Shown piece by piece: positions 7,895 to 15,620 of a stretch of DNA of 19,010 nucleotides (positions are counted from its first letter, which is position 1; each line of letters opens with the position of its first letter). A model generated the notes under the pieces. The model was not told the DNA's origin. It saw nothing but the letters and a program-made list of their open reading frames with translations, and did no database searches. A program made the translations under genes and the position numbers. The stretch spans positions 1 to 19,010 of the forward strand of contig JAUWHC010000010.1 of NCBI GenBank assembly GCA_030606095.1. The letters run 5' to 3'. The DNA is from Promethearchaeota archaeon (GTDB lineage: Archaea > Asgardarchaeota > Lokiarchaeia > Sigyniarchaeales > SOKP01).

Positions 7895-8782
7895 ATGAAA
7901 TCACTAATTCTATTTGTTGATGATGAGAAAGATCTTCTATCTAATATGAAGATTATTCTTGAAAGTAATGATTATCAAGTAGTTACAGCACTTAATGGAA
8001 AGAAGGCTTTGGAAGTTCTTTCAAGGTTGGAAAAAAATCCAGATATTATAATAAGCGATATTTTAATGCCAGAAATGAATGGATATGATTTCTATCTTAA
8101 GGTTTCACAAAACCGTAAATGGGTAAGAATACCCTTTCTTTTTCTTTCAGCAAAAAATGAAATTGAAGATATACGATTTGGAAAAATGCTGGGTGTTGAT
8201 GATTATATATCTAAGCCATACAAAATTAATGATGTTTTAGCCCGAATAAAAATAATACTTGATCAAAAAAGAGAAAATAAAGAAACTTCTGAAAAGATTA
8301 ATGATAAGCTAATTAAAGCTTTTAAATTTGAAGAACCATTGCTAAACACTTTAGACAAAGTTAAATTCATTTTTTTATATCATCTAAAATGGGAAAACAG
8401 AAAACCTATAATAATAAATCGCTATCCAAAGAATGAGATACCACTAATAAATCTCGATGAAATTACAACTCACTCTTATTCTTCGATGATAAAAATATAC
8501 GATAAGATACGAAATTATAATGAATATATTTTTAGTCTTACGATGTCTTTTTTGGAGGTATATATTTTACTCGATTGGATTAAAGAGGGGGATCATATCG
8601 GCAATGATGTACAGGAGCAAACCTATATGCTCTGTGTTATTGCGCCAAATTTGCACTACTTACAGGGTGAAAGAATTAAAGAGATACTCAAAGAAATCTC
8701 AAGTAAAATAAGGAAAAATGAAGATTGGAATATTAAGGAATTTTGGGAAAGATTACTATATATTTATGAAATGAAATTATAA
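7895..8782 (+). CDS. Response regulator: REC domain plus unassigned C-terminal domain
   Basis: A 295-residue protein. The receiver domain occupies about 1-125: acidic pocket D9/D10 (FVDDEKD), phospho-accepting D55 (ISDILMPEMNGYD), the switch serine at 85 (LFLSAKN) and lysine 107 (DDYISKPYK). All are intact, so phosphorylation is expected, possibly by the kinase at 3839. A charged linker (126-150) leads to a domain of about 145 residues that begins KFIFLYHLKWENRKPIIINRYP. It has alternating beta and alpha segments and a late helix ERIKEILKEISSKI. It lacks a helix-turn-helix, GGDEF, HD or kinase signature. The W..N.KP...RYP pattern faintly recalls longin-like or roadblock-like folds that open with a WD..GP...YP strand pair, but this is a guess. 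Output is therefore likely protein-protein rather than DNA binding. Confidence 0.85.
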   Translation: MKSLILFVDDEKDLLSNMKIILESNDYQVVTALNGKKALEVLSRLEKNPDIIISDILMPEMNGYDFYLKVSQNRKWVRIPFLFLSAKNEIEDIRFGKMLGVDDYISKPYKINDVLARIKIILDQKRENKETSEKINDKLIKAFKFEEPLLNTLDKVKFIFLYHLKWENRKPIIINRYPKNEIPLINLDEITTHSYSSMIKIYDKIRNYNEYIFSLTMSFLEVYILLDWIKEGDHIGNDVQEQTYMLCVIAPNLHYLQGERIKEILKEISSKIRKNEDWNIKEFWERLLYIYEMKL

Positions 8783-8960
8783 ATTTAAATTATCCATGAT
8801 TCTGGTTTGAGTATTGATTGAAAATTAACCAAGTTTTTAGGATCATTATTGATAATTCTCTTTAATATTATAATCAAAAATTATATTTAGTGCTATTAAT
8901 CATTACAAAGATGAGTACAATAGATAAAATTTAAAGATATATCAGAACCTAAATAAAATC

Positions 8961-9509
8961 ATGTTATTTGTCCCAAAAAAGGTATTCTTTGTAAAAGGAA
9001 AAGGATTTCATAAATCTAAGTTAGGAGCTTTTGAACAAGCGCTTAGAAATGCGGGAATTGAAAAGTTTAATTTAGTTAATGTTTCTTCGATCTTACCCCC
9101 CCATTGCGTTGAAATAAGTAAGGAAGATGGTTTAGAACAACTCCGTCCAGGACAGATCCTTTTTATTGTTATGTCTAGAGCAGAGTCTAAAGAATTAGAT
9201 CGCGTGGTTTGCGCATCAATAGGTATTGCAATGCCCGCTGATAAAGATCAGTATGGATATTTAAGTGAACATCATACCTATGGCGAAAAACCAGAAAAAA
9301 CAGGGGATTACACTGAGGATTTAGCAGCAGAGATGTTAGCTACAACTTTGGGATTTCCATTTGATCCCAACGCTAATTACGATGAAAAACGCGAAGTCTT
9401 TAAAATGGGAGGAATAATTGTTGAAACTAAAAATATAACCGAATATGCGACTATTAGAAATAAAGATGAGTGGGCTTCTGTTTTAGCAGCAGCAGTATTT
9501 ATTATGTAA
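8961..9509 (+). CDS. pdaD: Pyruvoyl-dependent arginine decarboxylase
   Basis: Converts arginine to agmatine, the first step to archaeal polyamines and also the source of agmatine for the agmatidine wobble base in archaeal tRNA-Ile. The proenzyme cleaves itself at a Ser-Ser bond to create the pyruvoyl group. Here the site is NVSSILPP with serines 42 and 43, preceded by the characteristic KGFHKSKLGAFEQALRNAGI helix (15-34). The large subunit shows ASIGIAMPADKDQYGYLSEHHTYGE (85-109) with the conserved acidic residue of GYLSE, and AAEMLATTLGF (123-133). At 182 residues it is slightly longer than characterised homologues. The ATG at 8961 gives a sensible first strand, VPKKVFFVKGKG. It stands alone with AT-rich spacers on both sides; asnS starts 98 bp after it. 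Confidence 0.95.
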   Translation: MLFVPKKVFFVKGKGFHKSKLGAFEQALRNAGIEKFNLVNVSSILPPHCVEISKEDGLEQLRPGQILFIVMSRAESKELDRVVCASIGIAMPADKDQYGYLSEHHTYGEKPEKTGDYTEDLAAEMLATTLGFPFDPNANYDEKREVFKMGGIIVETKNITEYATIRNKDEWASVLAAAVFIM

Positions 9510-9607
9510 TTAAATTTCTAAATGTCTCTGAAAAATTAAAATTTGATGATTAATTTTGATAAGCTAGTTTCATAATTAAATCTTAAAAAAAAATTTCTTT
9601 TAAAAAA

Positions 9608-10909
9608 ATGAAGGAATCAAAATATACAACCATTGATGAAGCTCTGAAAAAGGATTTGACCCAAGTTTATTTGAGAGGTTGGGTATTTAGACAAAGAGCG
9701 TCAAATAAATTCGTTTTTATTGTTTTAAGGGACGAATCTGACATAATACAGTGTGTTATTTCTAAAAGCAAAAATGCAGAACTCTTTGAAAAAGCTGAAA
9801 AGCTAACAATTGAATCTTCAATTAAAATTTCAGGCGAATTAAAGGAGGATGAAAGGGCTCCCACTGGATTTGAAGTTTCTGTATCGGATATGGAAATTAT
9901 CCAAATTGCCGAACCCTTTCCCATTACAGAACATCAATCCCCTGAGCTCTTATATGATAATCGACATTTATGGTTAAGATCTAGAAAATTGAACGCAGTT
10001 TTAAAAATTCGACATACGGTTGTTGGAGCTATTCACGAATTTTTTAGGAGTCTCGGTTATTACGAATTTGACGCACCAATCTTTCAACCTAGCCAATCTG
10101 AAGGGGGTTCAACACTATTCGAAGTTAAATATTTTGAAGATATAATGTATCTAAGTCAAACATGGCAATTGTACGCTGAGGCTGGGATTTTTTCGCTTGG
10201 AAAGATATATAATATGGGACCAACTTTTCGAGCCGAAAAGTCAAAAACATCAAGACACTTAGCAGAATTTTGGATGGCAGAAATGGAGGCTGCTTGGATG
10301 ACGCTTGACGAACTTACAGAAGTTGCTAAAGACGAAATTAGGTTTATTGTACAAGAAGTTTTAAAACATAACAAGAAAGAACTTGAAATTTTAGAGAGAG
10401 ACATTAAATTGCTAGAACATTATGCGAAAGCGGAATATCCTACAATTAAGTATGCAGAAGCTTTAGATATCCTTAATAATAAATACCAAATGGATGTTCC
10501 TTGGGGTAAGGATTTAAGAACCATGGAAGAGGCAAAAATAGCTGAACATTTTAAGGTTCCTGTAGTCGTTACCCATTATCCTACGGAAATTATGGGTTTT
10601 TATAAACCACCCAGCGAAGATAATCCCAAAGAAGCATTGTGCTTTGACATGTTAGCTCCAGAAGGATATTGTGAAATTATTGGTGGGTCGGAAAGAAGTT
10701 TGTTAGTTGACGATATGAAAAAGCGATTAAAAGCAGAAGGCGAAAATCCAGAGATTTATGACTGGTATTTTGCTTTAAGGCGCTATGGCAGTGTCCCTCA
10801 TTCGGGTTATGGATTAGGCGTGGAACGGGTCGTTCAATGGATGTGTGGGTTAGATAACATTAAAGATGCGATAGCGTTTCCCCGGACTATGCTTAGAAAA
10901 GCTCCATAA
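9608..10909 (+). CDS. asnS: Asparaginyl-tRNA synthetase
   Basis: A class IIb aminoacyl-tRNA synthetase of 433 residues. The N-terminal OB fold that reads the anticodon spans about 15-105 (VYLRGWVFRQRASNKFVFIVLRD start). The catalytic domain follows: the DNRHLWLRSR hinge (117-126), the amino-acid pocket around SEGGSTLFEV (164-173) and SQTWQLYAEA (183-192), motif 2 GPTFRAEKSKTSRHLAEFW (204-222) with a MAEME end, and motif 3 GYGLGVERVV (400-409), close to a C-terminal FPRT. The QLYAEA and TSRHLAEFWMAEME forms mark AsnRS rather than AspRS, which has an N-T-RHL-NEY pattern. The OB fold also argues against the truncated archaeal asparagine synthetases derived from this family. It is transcribed in the same direction as gatA, with the nuclease island between them. 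Confidence 0.88.
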   Translation: MKESKYTTIDEALKKDLTQVYLRGWVFRQRASNKFVFIVLRDESDIIQCVISKSKNAELFEKAEKLTIESSIKISGELKEDERAPTGFEVSVSDMEIIQIAEPFPITEHQSPELLYDNRHLWLRSRKLNAVLKIRHTVVGAIHEFFRSLGYYEFDAPIFQPSQSEGGSTLFEVKYFEDIMYLSQTWQLYAEAGIFSLGKIYNMGPTFRAEKSKTSRHLAEFWMAEMEAAWMTLDELTEVAKDEIRFIVQEVLKHNKKELEILERDIKLLEHYAKAEYPTIKYAEALDILNNKYQMDVPWGKDLRTMEEAKIAEHFKVPVVVTHYPTEIMGFYKPPSEDNPKEALCFDMLAPEGYCEIIGGSERSLLVDDMKKRLKAEGENPEIYDWYFALRRYGSVPHSGYGLGVERVVQWMCGLDNIKDAIAFPRTMLRKAP

Positions 10910-11218
10910 TAAAGAAATTTAATGGGAAACAAAAAAAGATAAACCATTTTTAAGTATGAATTTTAATATTAATTACATACGGGAAATCAATTTGGATTGA
11001 TACGAGAGATCATATTGGTTCTTAGATAAATATTAAAATGTTCAAAGGTATTTTTAACTTATGAAAAGAGAGGGCGATACTTGTTGTTATAGAAACGAAG
11101 AGTGTCGCATTAGGGCGCAACGAACGAGCATCGACAATCGGTATTTTTCGATACAATTTTAGAATTTGAAGAAAGCCCGCCGAAAGACAGCTTTGCCGTT
11201 CAGAAGGGCTCCTCCATA
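10910..11218. other. Spacer and left flank of the nuclease island
   Basis: The first half (to about 11060) has host-like AT-rich sequence with no gene. From about 11065 composition changes abruptly to more G and C. This second half can form a stem GCGATAC (11074-11080) with GTGTCGC (11102-11108), including one G-T pair, and a second stem AGCCC (11174-11178) with GGGCT (11206-11210) enclosing AAAG/CTTT. Structured ends like this are usual in IS200/IS605-type elements, whose ends are recognised as hairpins. The frame of the nuclease gene is open from about 11114, but no ATG lies upstream of the TTG at 11219. The exact element edge cannot be fixed from one copy. Confidence 0.45.
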
Positions 11219-13612
11219 TTGACGCGAAAGTTCGCCTTAGTTCCCGTAGCGACCACACTCTACGAGCGGAAACGAGTTTACTCCCAGATGACCGATAATT
11301 TCGTAAAAATTAATTCCCTCAAAAACCTTTACATTCAAAAACATATACAACACGCTACATCCGGCAATCTCGAAGATTATAGTGGCTCAAGCAAAATAAA
11401 CGCAATGAAAATTTACAACAAGCTTAACTTGAGCAAATTAGACGGCTCGGCTTTCTCAAAATCCGCGTCCAAAAGATTCGAATTAAAAGAACGGGCTAAA
11501 CAGTGCGCTAACTTTGAGGCATTTATCGTGGTTCATAATTGGTTTGTGCGAAACGAGAACTTGAAGGTTATTCTGGACTTCTTAGTTTATAAATTGGGAA
11601 GCGATAACGAGTTCGCGTTAAAATTACTTGCGGGGAAGAGGTTTAATTCGAAGGATTTAGGCGAGATTTGGGAGTTCTTGGAAACTAACTGCTTCGGTCG
11701 AAAACAAAATCTTAGCGCGTTTTACATCAACAACCACCTTTATCAGCTGAGAAACATTTTTTTCAAATTGATAGATTTTACAACAGACTCGTTATATAGC
11801 CCTAAGAACGAATTACAAAAAGTTTTTGCAAATACATTAAAAAATTTAAGTGCTTCGACCGAGTTTGCGAAAATTGTGGCGAACGGGTTCGTTAAAAAAA
11901 AAGAAAAAAAAATCGTAAAGATTTCGGAGAAAGAGCTACTAGAACACCTTTTAAACCAGTACTTTAGGAAAGTTAAGCGGACTACGAACGGATTGGTTCG
12001 AAGGATTGTTGCGCTTAGGAGCAAGATCGATAAAACCTACCTTCAAACCCAAACTGATAAGAGAAAGAAGCTAATTCGTCGATTGAAAAAGAGTTTAAGT
12101 TCTATCGAAACAAAACTATTTACCTTCGTTAAACCTTTCAAATTCGAAACTAAGAAAGACTTTAGGCGAAAACGGGACTTACAATTCAACGATTTAAAAG
12201 TAAAACTTAAAAAGTTAATCGACTGTTTTGAAATCGATGACCTTTATCAATTGATAAAAGAAGGGTTCAACGACGAGATCGCGTCTATTTACGAGTCAAA
12301 CAACCATTACGTTCTGAGGCGCTTGTTCAAACCCAATTTCCCATCGATTCGTACCTCCGAAGTTAGTTTAGACTCGTTGACGCAATATATTAGAACGCGA
12401 ATCCGCTACAAAATCCGCGAAAACTTAGGGCGTTTTTTTGCAACCGAAGGGGTAATAAAATTGTTTGTAGACGAGTTCGAGCGCATTAAATCGCACCTGT
12501 ACGACTTGGTAGCTGTCCCTAAGTTCAAAAGCTTTTCTCTAAAGTTAATATCGCCCGAAACTTTTAGGGAAAACTACTCAAAGTACGACAAAGAGGGGCT
12601 CGAGTTCTTTAAGAATACCAGCATACTCGATTTCAAATTGAGTTTTATCAGCCATCAATTCGTCCAGTTTAAAATAATCGACAAAAACAACCGTTTACAG
12701 CAACTTTTAGACAAAGGATACAAACCCGCAAACCCCACCATCACTTTTAAGAACCGCAAACTAATTTTAAACCTACCTTTTGAGATAAAAAAAGGTCAGC
12801 TTAACTCATCTCGAGAACGAGACCTTAAGAGTCTTGCCAGAGAGATGGGAATAGACTTAGGTTTAAAACACTTCGCGGTGATAAGCGTGTGGGATAAGGA
12901 GCAGGAAATCGAGTTAGCGCGTTATTTTATCGGAACTCGCCAATTGTTCGATAAAAAGCTCGTAGAACGAGACGAGCTCTTGAGGTGGGAATGTCAAGAC
13001 AGATTCAAAACCGCCCCTTGCGACGAACTATCCAATGTGAAATTGAACTTGATAAACTTGCGGAAACAAATTAAACAACTTCAGAGAAAGAAGAACGAGT
13101 ACGAGCAACGCCTCTTACAGAAGGATATTACTAACTTCCGTAGCAAATACAAATGGAACCAAGTGCGGAAGGAGTTAGCGCTTTGCTGGGACAAGGTGGA
13201 CCGTCTAAACAAACAGATCGTTAATCATCTAAACAATTATATTCTCACGATCGCGCGTTTTTGGAACATTTCCACGGTCAAAATGGAGAACTTGCGCTGG
13301 GCGACGCACTCTAAGAAACGGGACGCGGGCAAGTTCATGGCGTTCTGGCAGACTCACTGGTTCTATTCGCAAGTACAAATAGCCGTCGAGTTCCAGTGCC
13401 AATTAAACGGAATTAGGTTTCAGAGAGTCCCCGCAAGATATACTTCACAAAGGTGTTCACATTGCGGTAAGTTCGGTTCGAGGTCTGGTAAGCAGTTCTC
13501 GTGTCTGCATTGCGGTTTAAAGTTAGACTCCGATTTGAACGCGGCGAGAAACATAGCAAAGTACCAAAACAATAATAAAACAAGCAATACAAATTACATA
13601 AGCTCAATTTGA
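11219..13612 (+). CDS. Large TnpB/Cas12-like RNA-guided RuvC nuclease
   Basis: A 797-residue protein of the TnpB/Cas12 superfamily, whose members use a guide RNA to cut DNA. RuvC I is EMGIDLGLKHFAVIS with D546; RuvC II is VKMENLRW with E690; RuvC III is DSDLNAARNIA with D772. The zinc ribbon between II and III has CSHC (746-749) and CLHC (762-765). All catalytic and zinc ligands are present, so it is probably active. The TTG start is preferred because MTRKFALVP matches the first beta strand typical of TnpB; the next ATG (11288) would remove it. About 545 residues precede RuvC I, against roughly 180 in ordinary TnpB. They are mostly basic helices (about 24-430) followed by strands (KFKSFSLKLISPET and TITFKNRKLILNLPFEI), which looks like an enlarged recognition lobe inside the wedge domain. 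No array or cas genes are nearby. A Cas12 or Fanzor-related identity is possible. Confidence 0.85.
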   Translation: MTRKFALVPVATTLYERKRVYSQMTDNFVKINSLKNLYIQKHIQHATSGNLEDYSGSSKINAMKIYNKLNLSKLDGSAFSKSASKRFELKERAKQCANFEAFIVVHNWFVRNENLKVILDFLVYKLGSDNEFALKLLAGKRFNSKDLGEIWEFLETNCFGRKQNLSAFYINNHLYQLRNIFFKLIDFTTDSLYSPKNELQKVFANTLKNLSASTEFAKIVANGFVKKKEKKIVKISEKELLEHLLNQYFRKVKRTTNGLVRRIVALRSKIDKTYLQTQTDKRKKLIRRLKKSLSSIETKLFTFVKPFKFETKKDFRRKRDLQFNDLKVKLKKLIDCFEIDDLYQLIKEGFNDEIASIYESNNHYVLRRLFKPNFPSIRTSEVSLDSLTQYIRTRIRYKIRENLGRFFATEGVIKLFVDEFERIKSHLYDLVAVPKFKSFSLKLISPETFRENYSKYDKEGLEFFKNTSILDFKLSFISHQFVQFKIIDKNNRLQQLLDKGYKPANPTITFKNRKLILNLPFEIKKGQLNSSRERDLKSLAREMGIDLGLKHFAVISVWDKEQEIELARYFIGTRQLFDKKLVERDELLRWECQDRFKTAPCDELSNVKLNLINLRKQIKQLQRKKNEYEQRLLQKDITNFRSKYKWNQVRKELALCWDKVDRLNKQIVNHLNNYILTIARFWNISTVKMENLRWATHSKKRDAGKFMAFWQTHWFYSQVQIAVEFQCQLNGIRFQRVPARYTSQRCSHCGKFGSRSGKQFSCLHCGLKLDSDLNAARNIAKYQNNNKTSNTNYISSI

Positions 13613-13613
13613 C

Positions 13614-13699
13614 CGTTCCTATATGGAGCGCTCAAGACCTTTAGTTACAGGTCAACAGAGAGGACGTAAGTCCAGATGTCAGTAACTATAAAGAACCCT
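13614..13699 (+). ncRNA. Candidate guide-RNA scaffold at the right end of the nuclease element
   Basis: Starting right after the nuclease stop codon, the sequence is rich in pairings. CTTTAGTTAC (13639-13648) pairs with GTAACTATAAAG (13682-13693), ten base pairs with a two-base bulge. Inside it lies GGAC-GTAA-GTCC (13662-13673), a hairpin with a GNRA tetraloop. An alternative hairpin GACCT/AGGTC (13636-13640 with 13649-13653) shares bases with the long stem. A palindrome GAGCGCTC lies at 13626-13633. TnpB guide RNAs are made from the 3' end of tnpB and the right end, with the guide beginning just outside the element. This match in place and shape is the evidence; transcription is not shown. 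The RNA probably starts inside the coding region. Confidence 0.45.
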
Positions 13700-13700
13700 T

Positions 13701-14137
13701 TCAAAGATATCTATTTTGTTTTAAAATAGATGAAAAAATACTAGGTGACATCAAAAATTTACTTCAAAAATATAACATCGAATTAATAAACCCCTATTTA
13801 GACCATTAAAACTGATATTGTGTTTTTGAAGTAATATTTGACTCTTTTTTAATTTCTGTGCTTTATGGAATATCTTATTACAAAAATTTAAATCCTTATA
13901 TTATTCCGAATGGAGAGGTTCTATAATAAATATGGATAAAAGTAAAGAAACTATGAAATATCGATATTTCTTACTATGTTTAAGAATATTTTGAAAATAA
14001 TGGTAGAGCGGGAAAGGGATGTTATTCTGGAACAGTTAAAACAACTTTAGTCAAATTTTTTAGAAATCAACAATTAATATCGATGAGTTATTTAAGAAAC
14101 ACTGATTCTAAATTATTTAAAGGGATGGTTTGCTGAA
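13701..14137. other. AT-rich gap before gatA with traces of broken reading frames
   Basis: Composition returns to host-like here. One open stretch ends at TAA 13807 (translating as KIDEKILGDIKNLLQKYN near its end), and a second runs 13984-14136 and ends in TGA just 1 nt before the gatA start (includes SGTVKTTLVKFFRN). Neither has a proper start in frame. They may be remains of genes damaged when the island inserted, or chance. A 12-bp inverted repeat is listed separately. No GatC-like protein could be read here in any frame. Confidence 0.35.
13759..13834. repeat. 12-bp inverted repeat with 52-nt spacer
   Basis: TTACTTCAAAAA (13759-13770) and its exact complement TTTTTGAAGTAA (13823-13834). 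Partial matching continues a few bases on both sides. It lies just outside the right end of the nuclease element. It could be a small element remnant, a terminator-like stem or a chance match in AT-rich DNA. Confidence 0.4.
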
Positions 14138-15619
14138 ATGGAACTCTATAATTACATGGGATATGAATTAATTGAAAAAATAATAAATAGAGAAATCACC
14201 ATTCAAGATGTAATTCAAACGTCATTTGACAGAATTGAGACAACTGATAATCTTATTCATTCTTTTGTTAAGCTATCCAAAGATAAAGCGCTTAAAAAAG
14301 CAAAAGAATACGATATAAAAATACAAAAAGGTCAAAAAGTTGGGAAGCTTTATGGATTACCTTTTGCAAATAAAGATTTGATCTGCTTAAAAGGTTTTCC
14401 TACGACTTGTTGTTCAAAAATACTAAAGGGTTATCGCCCCCCATATAATGCTTTCGTCATAGAGCGTTTAGTGGAACAGGAGGGGGCAATTCATATTGGA
14501 AATACAAATATGGATGAATTTGCAATGGGAAGTTCTACAGAATCGAGCTGTTATGGCCCCACCTATAACCCTTGGGATTTATCTAGAGTGCCAGGAGGGT
14601 CGAGTGGAGGGAGTGCTACAGCTATCGCATCGGGACAAGCCATTTTTGCGATAGGAAGCGATACAGGAGGTAGCATTCGGTGTCCAGCATCTTTCTGCGG
14701 AGTTGTGGGATTGAAGCCTACTTATGGTAGAGTATCGCGATATGGATTAGTAGCCTTTGCAAATTCATTGGATCAAATTGGTCCCATTACTAAGTGTGTT
14801 TACGATTCAGCGTTAATGCTTGAAATAATATCAGGCAAAGATCCGCTCGATTCTACCTCAGTAGACATTAAAGTTGATAAATATACAGAAGAAATCAAAA
14901 ATCCGATTGAAAAAAAAGTAATTGGAATTCCAAAAGAGTTTTTCGGTGAAGGAATTGATAAAGAAGTTGAAAGTTCTGTGAAGAAATCAATCGAAAAATT
15001 AGAAAAATTAGGAGCATCAACCGTTGAAGTAACTATTCCACATCTTGAATATACCATTGCAACATATTATTTACTCTGTATGTGCGAAGCAAGCTCGAAT
15101 CTAGCGAGGTTTGACGGTTTGAGATATGGCCCCATGAGCGAGAACCTTTCTGGCGACACTTTCGAAGTATTTAGTAGAACAAGAGGGAAGTATTTTGGTC
15201 CAGAAGTAAGACGGAGAATTTTCTTAGGAACCTATGCGTTATCAGCGGGGTACTACGATAAATTCTATATTAAAGCGCTTAAAGTTAGATCCTTGATAAA
15301 AAACGATTTTGTCGAAGCTTTTAAAAAGTGTGACTCTATTGTTTGCCCAACAATGCCTTCAACAGCATTTAAAACTGGTGCGTTAATTAATGACCCACTA
15401 AAAATGTATATAATAGATATACTAACTTGCTCTGTTAATCTTGCGGGTATTCCCGCGTTAACAATCCCATGTGGTTTTGATAGTAATAATTTACCCATAG
15501 GTTTTCAAATAATCGGGGATTATTTTGATGAAAAGAGTATCCTCAACATTGGTTATCAACTTGAACAAGAACTTGATGTTTATCGTAAAATTACGCCTGT
15601 TATAGGCGGAGGTAAATAA
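14138..15619 (+). CDS. gatA: Aspartyl/glutamyl-tRNA amidotransferase subunit A
   Basis: GatA is the glutaminase of the GatCAB complex: it releases ammonia from glutamine, which GatB uses to amidate Asp- or Glu-tRNA. The amidase-signature triad is complete: K79 (PFANKD), cis-serine S155 (GGSSGGS, 153-159) and nucleophile S179 (GSDTGGS, 173-179). The preceding GNTNMDEFAMGSSTESS (121-137) and the later GLKPTYGRVSRYGLVAFANSLDQIGP (about 192-217) are textbook GatA rather than a generic amidase. The length of 493 is normal. The start used is ATG 14138; an in-frame ATG six codons later is possible. gatB begins 1 nt after the stop, so the two are co-transcribed. No gatC is present on either side in this window. 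Confidence 0.95.
   Translation: MELYNYMGYELIEKIINREITIQDVIQTSFDRIETTDNLIHSFVKLSKDKALKKAKEYDIKIQKGQKVGKLYGLPFANKDLICLKGFPTTCCSKILKGYRPPYNAFVIERLVEQEGAIHIGNTNMDEFAMGSSTESSCYGPTYNPWDLSRVPGGSSGGSATAIASGQAIFAIGSDTGGSIRCPASFCGVVGLKPTYGRVSRYGLVAFANSLDQIGPITKCVYDSALMLEIISGKDPLDSTSVDIKVDKYTEEIKNPIEKKVIGIPKEFFGEGIDKEVESSVKKSIEKLEKLGASTVEVTIPHLEYTIATYYLLCMCEASSNLARFDGLRYGPMSENLSGDTFEVFSRTRGKYFGPEVRRRIFLGTYALSAGYYDKFYIKALKVRSLIKNDFVEAFKKCDSIVCPTMPSTAFKTGALINDPLKMYIIDILTCSVNLAGIPALTIPCGFDSNNLPIGFQIIGDYFDEKSILNIGYQLEQELDVYRKITPVIGGGK
15608..15613 (+). promoter_or_regulatory. Strong ribosome binding site for gatB
   Basis: GGAGGT lies inside the last codons of gatA, seven bases before the TTG at 15621. It decides the start of gatB: no ATG in frame lies nearby, and the TTG gives the full GatB N-terminus. 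Most other starts in the window lack such a site, as expected where first genes are leaderless and internal operon genes use Shine-Dalgarno sites. Confidence 0.75.
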
Positions 15620-15620
15620 T

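Larger units (their letters stand above)
11060..13700 (+). mobile_element. Candidate non-autonomous TnpB-type element between asnS and gatA
   Basis: A block of about 2.6 kb whose base composition and codon use differ from every neighbour: it uses CGA, CGC, TCG, AAC and GAG freely, while adjacent genes favour AGA, AAT and GAA. It holds one RuvC nuclease gene with fold-prone sequence at both ends. There is no tnpA or serine recombinase, so any movement would need help in trans. The composition break, the position between two translation genes and the structured ends all suggest acquisition. The borders given are where the composition changes, not proven termini; no target duplication is expected for IS200/IS605-type elements. 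Confidence 0.5.

Noticed and set aside
7752..8934. Exact 17-bp repeat CAATAGATAAAATTTAA at 7752-7768 and 8918-8934
   Set aside because: It is low-complexity AT-rich sequence; one such match is expected by chance in a window of this size and composition.
9608..10909. Aspartyl-tRNA synthetase
   Set aside because: Motif 2 reads TSRHLAEFWMAEME and is preceded by QLYAEA, the AsnRS pattern; AspRS has T-RHL-NEY there.
11022..12024. Minus-strand open frames opposite the island start and the nuclease N-terminus
   Set aside because: They are antisense to the strong RuvC gene, have no recognisable motifs and are rich in S, F and L, as antisense frames of lysine/asparagine-rich genes are.
11060..13700. 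Island as a group I or II intron
   Set aside because: It lies between genes with no split host gene visible, the protein has RuvC rather than LAGLIDADG, GIY-YIG or reverse transcriptase motifs, and no intron core was recognised.
13610..14137. CRISPR array next to the Cas12-like gene
   Set aside because: I found no regularly spaced direct repeats on either side of the nuclease; only inverted repeats are present.
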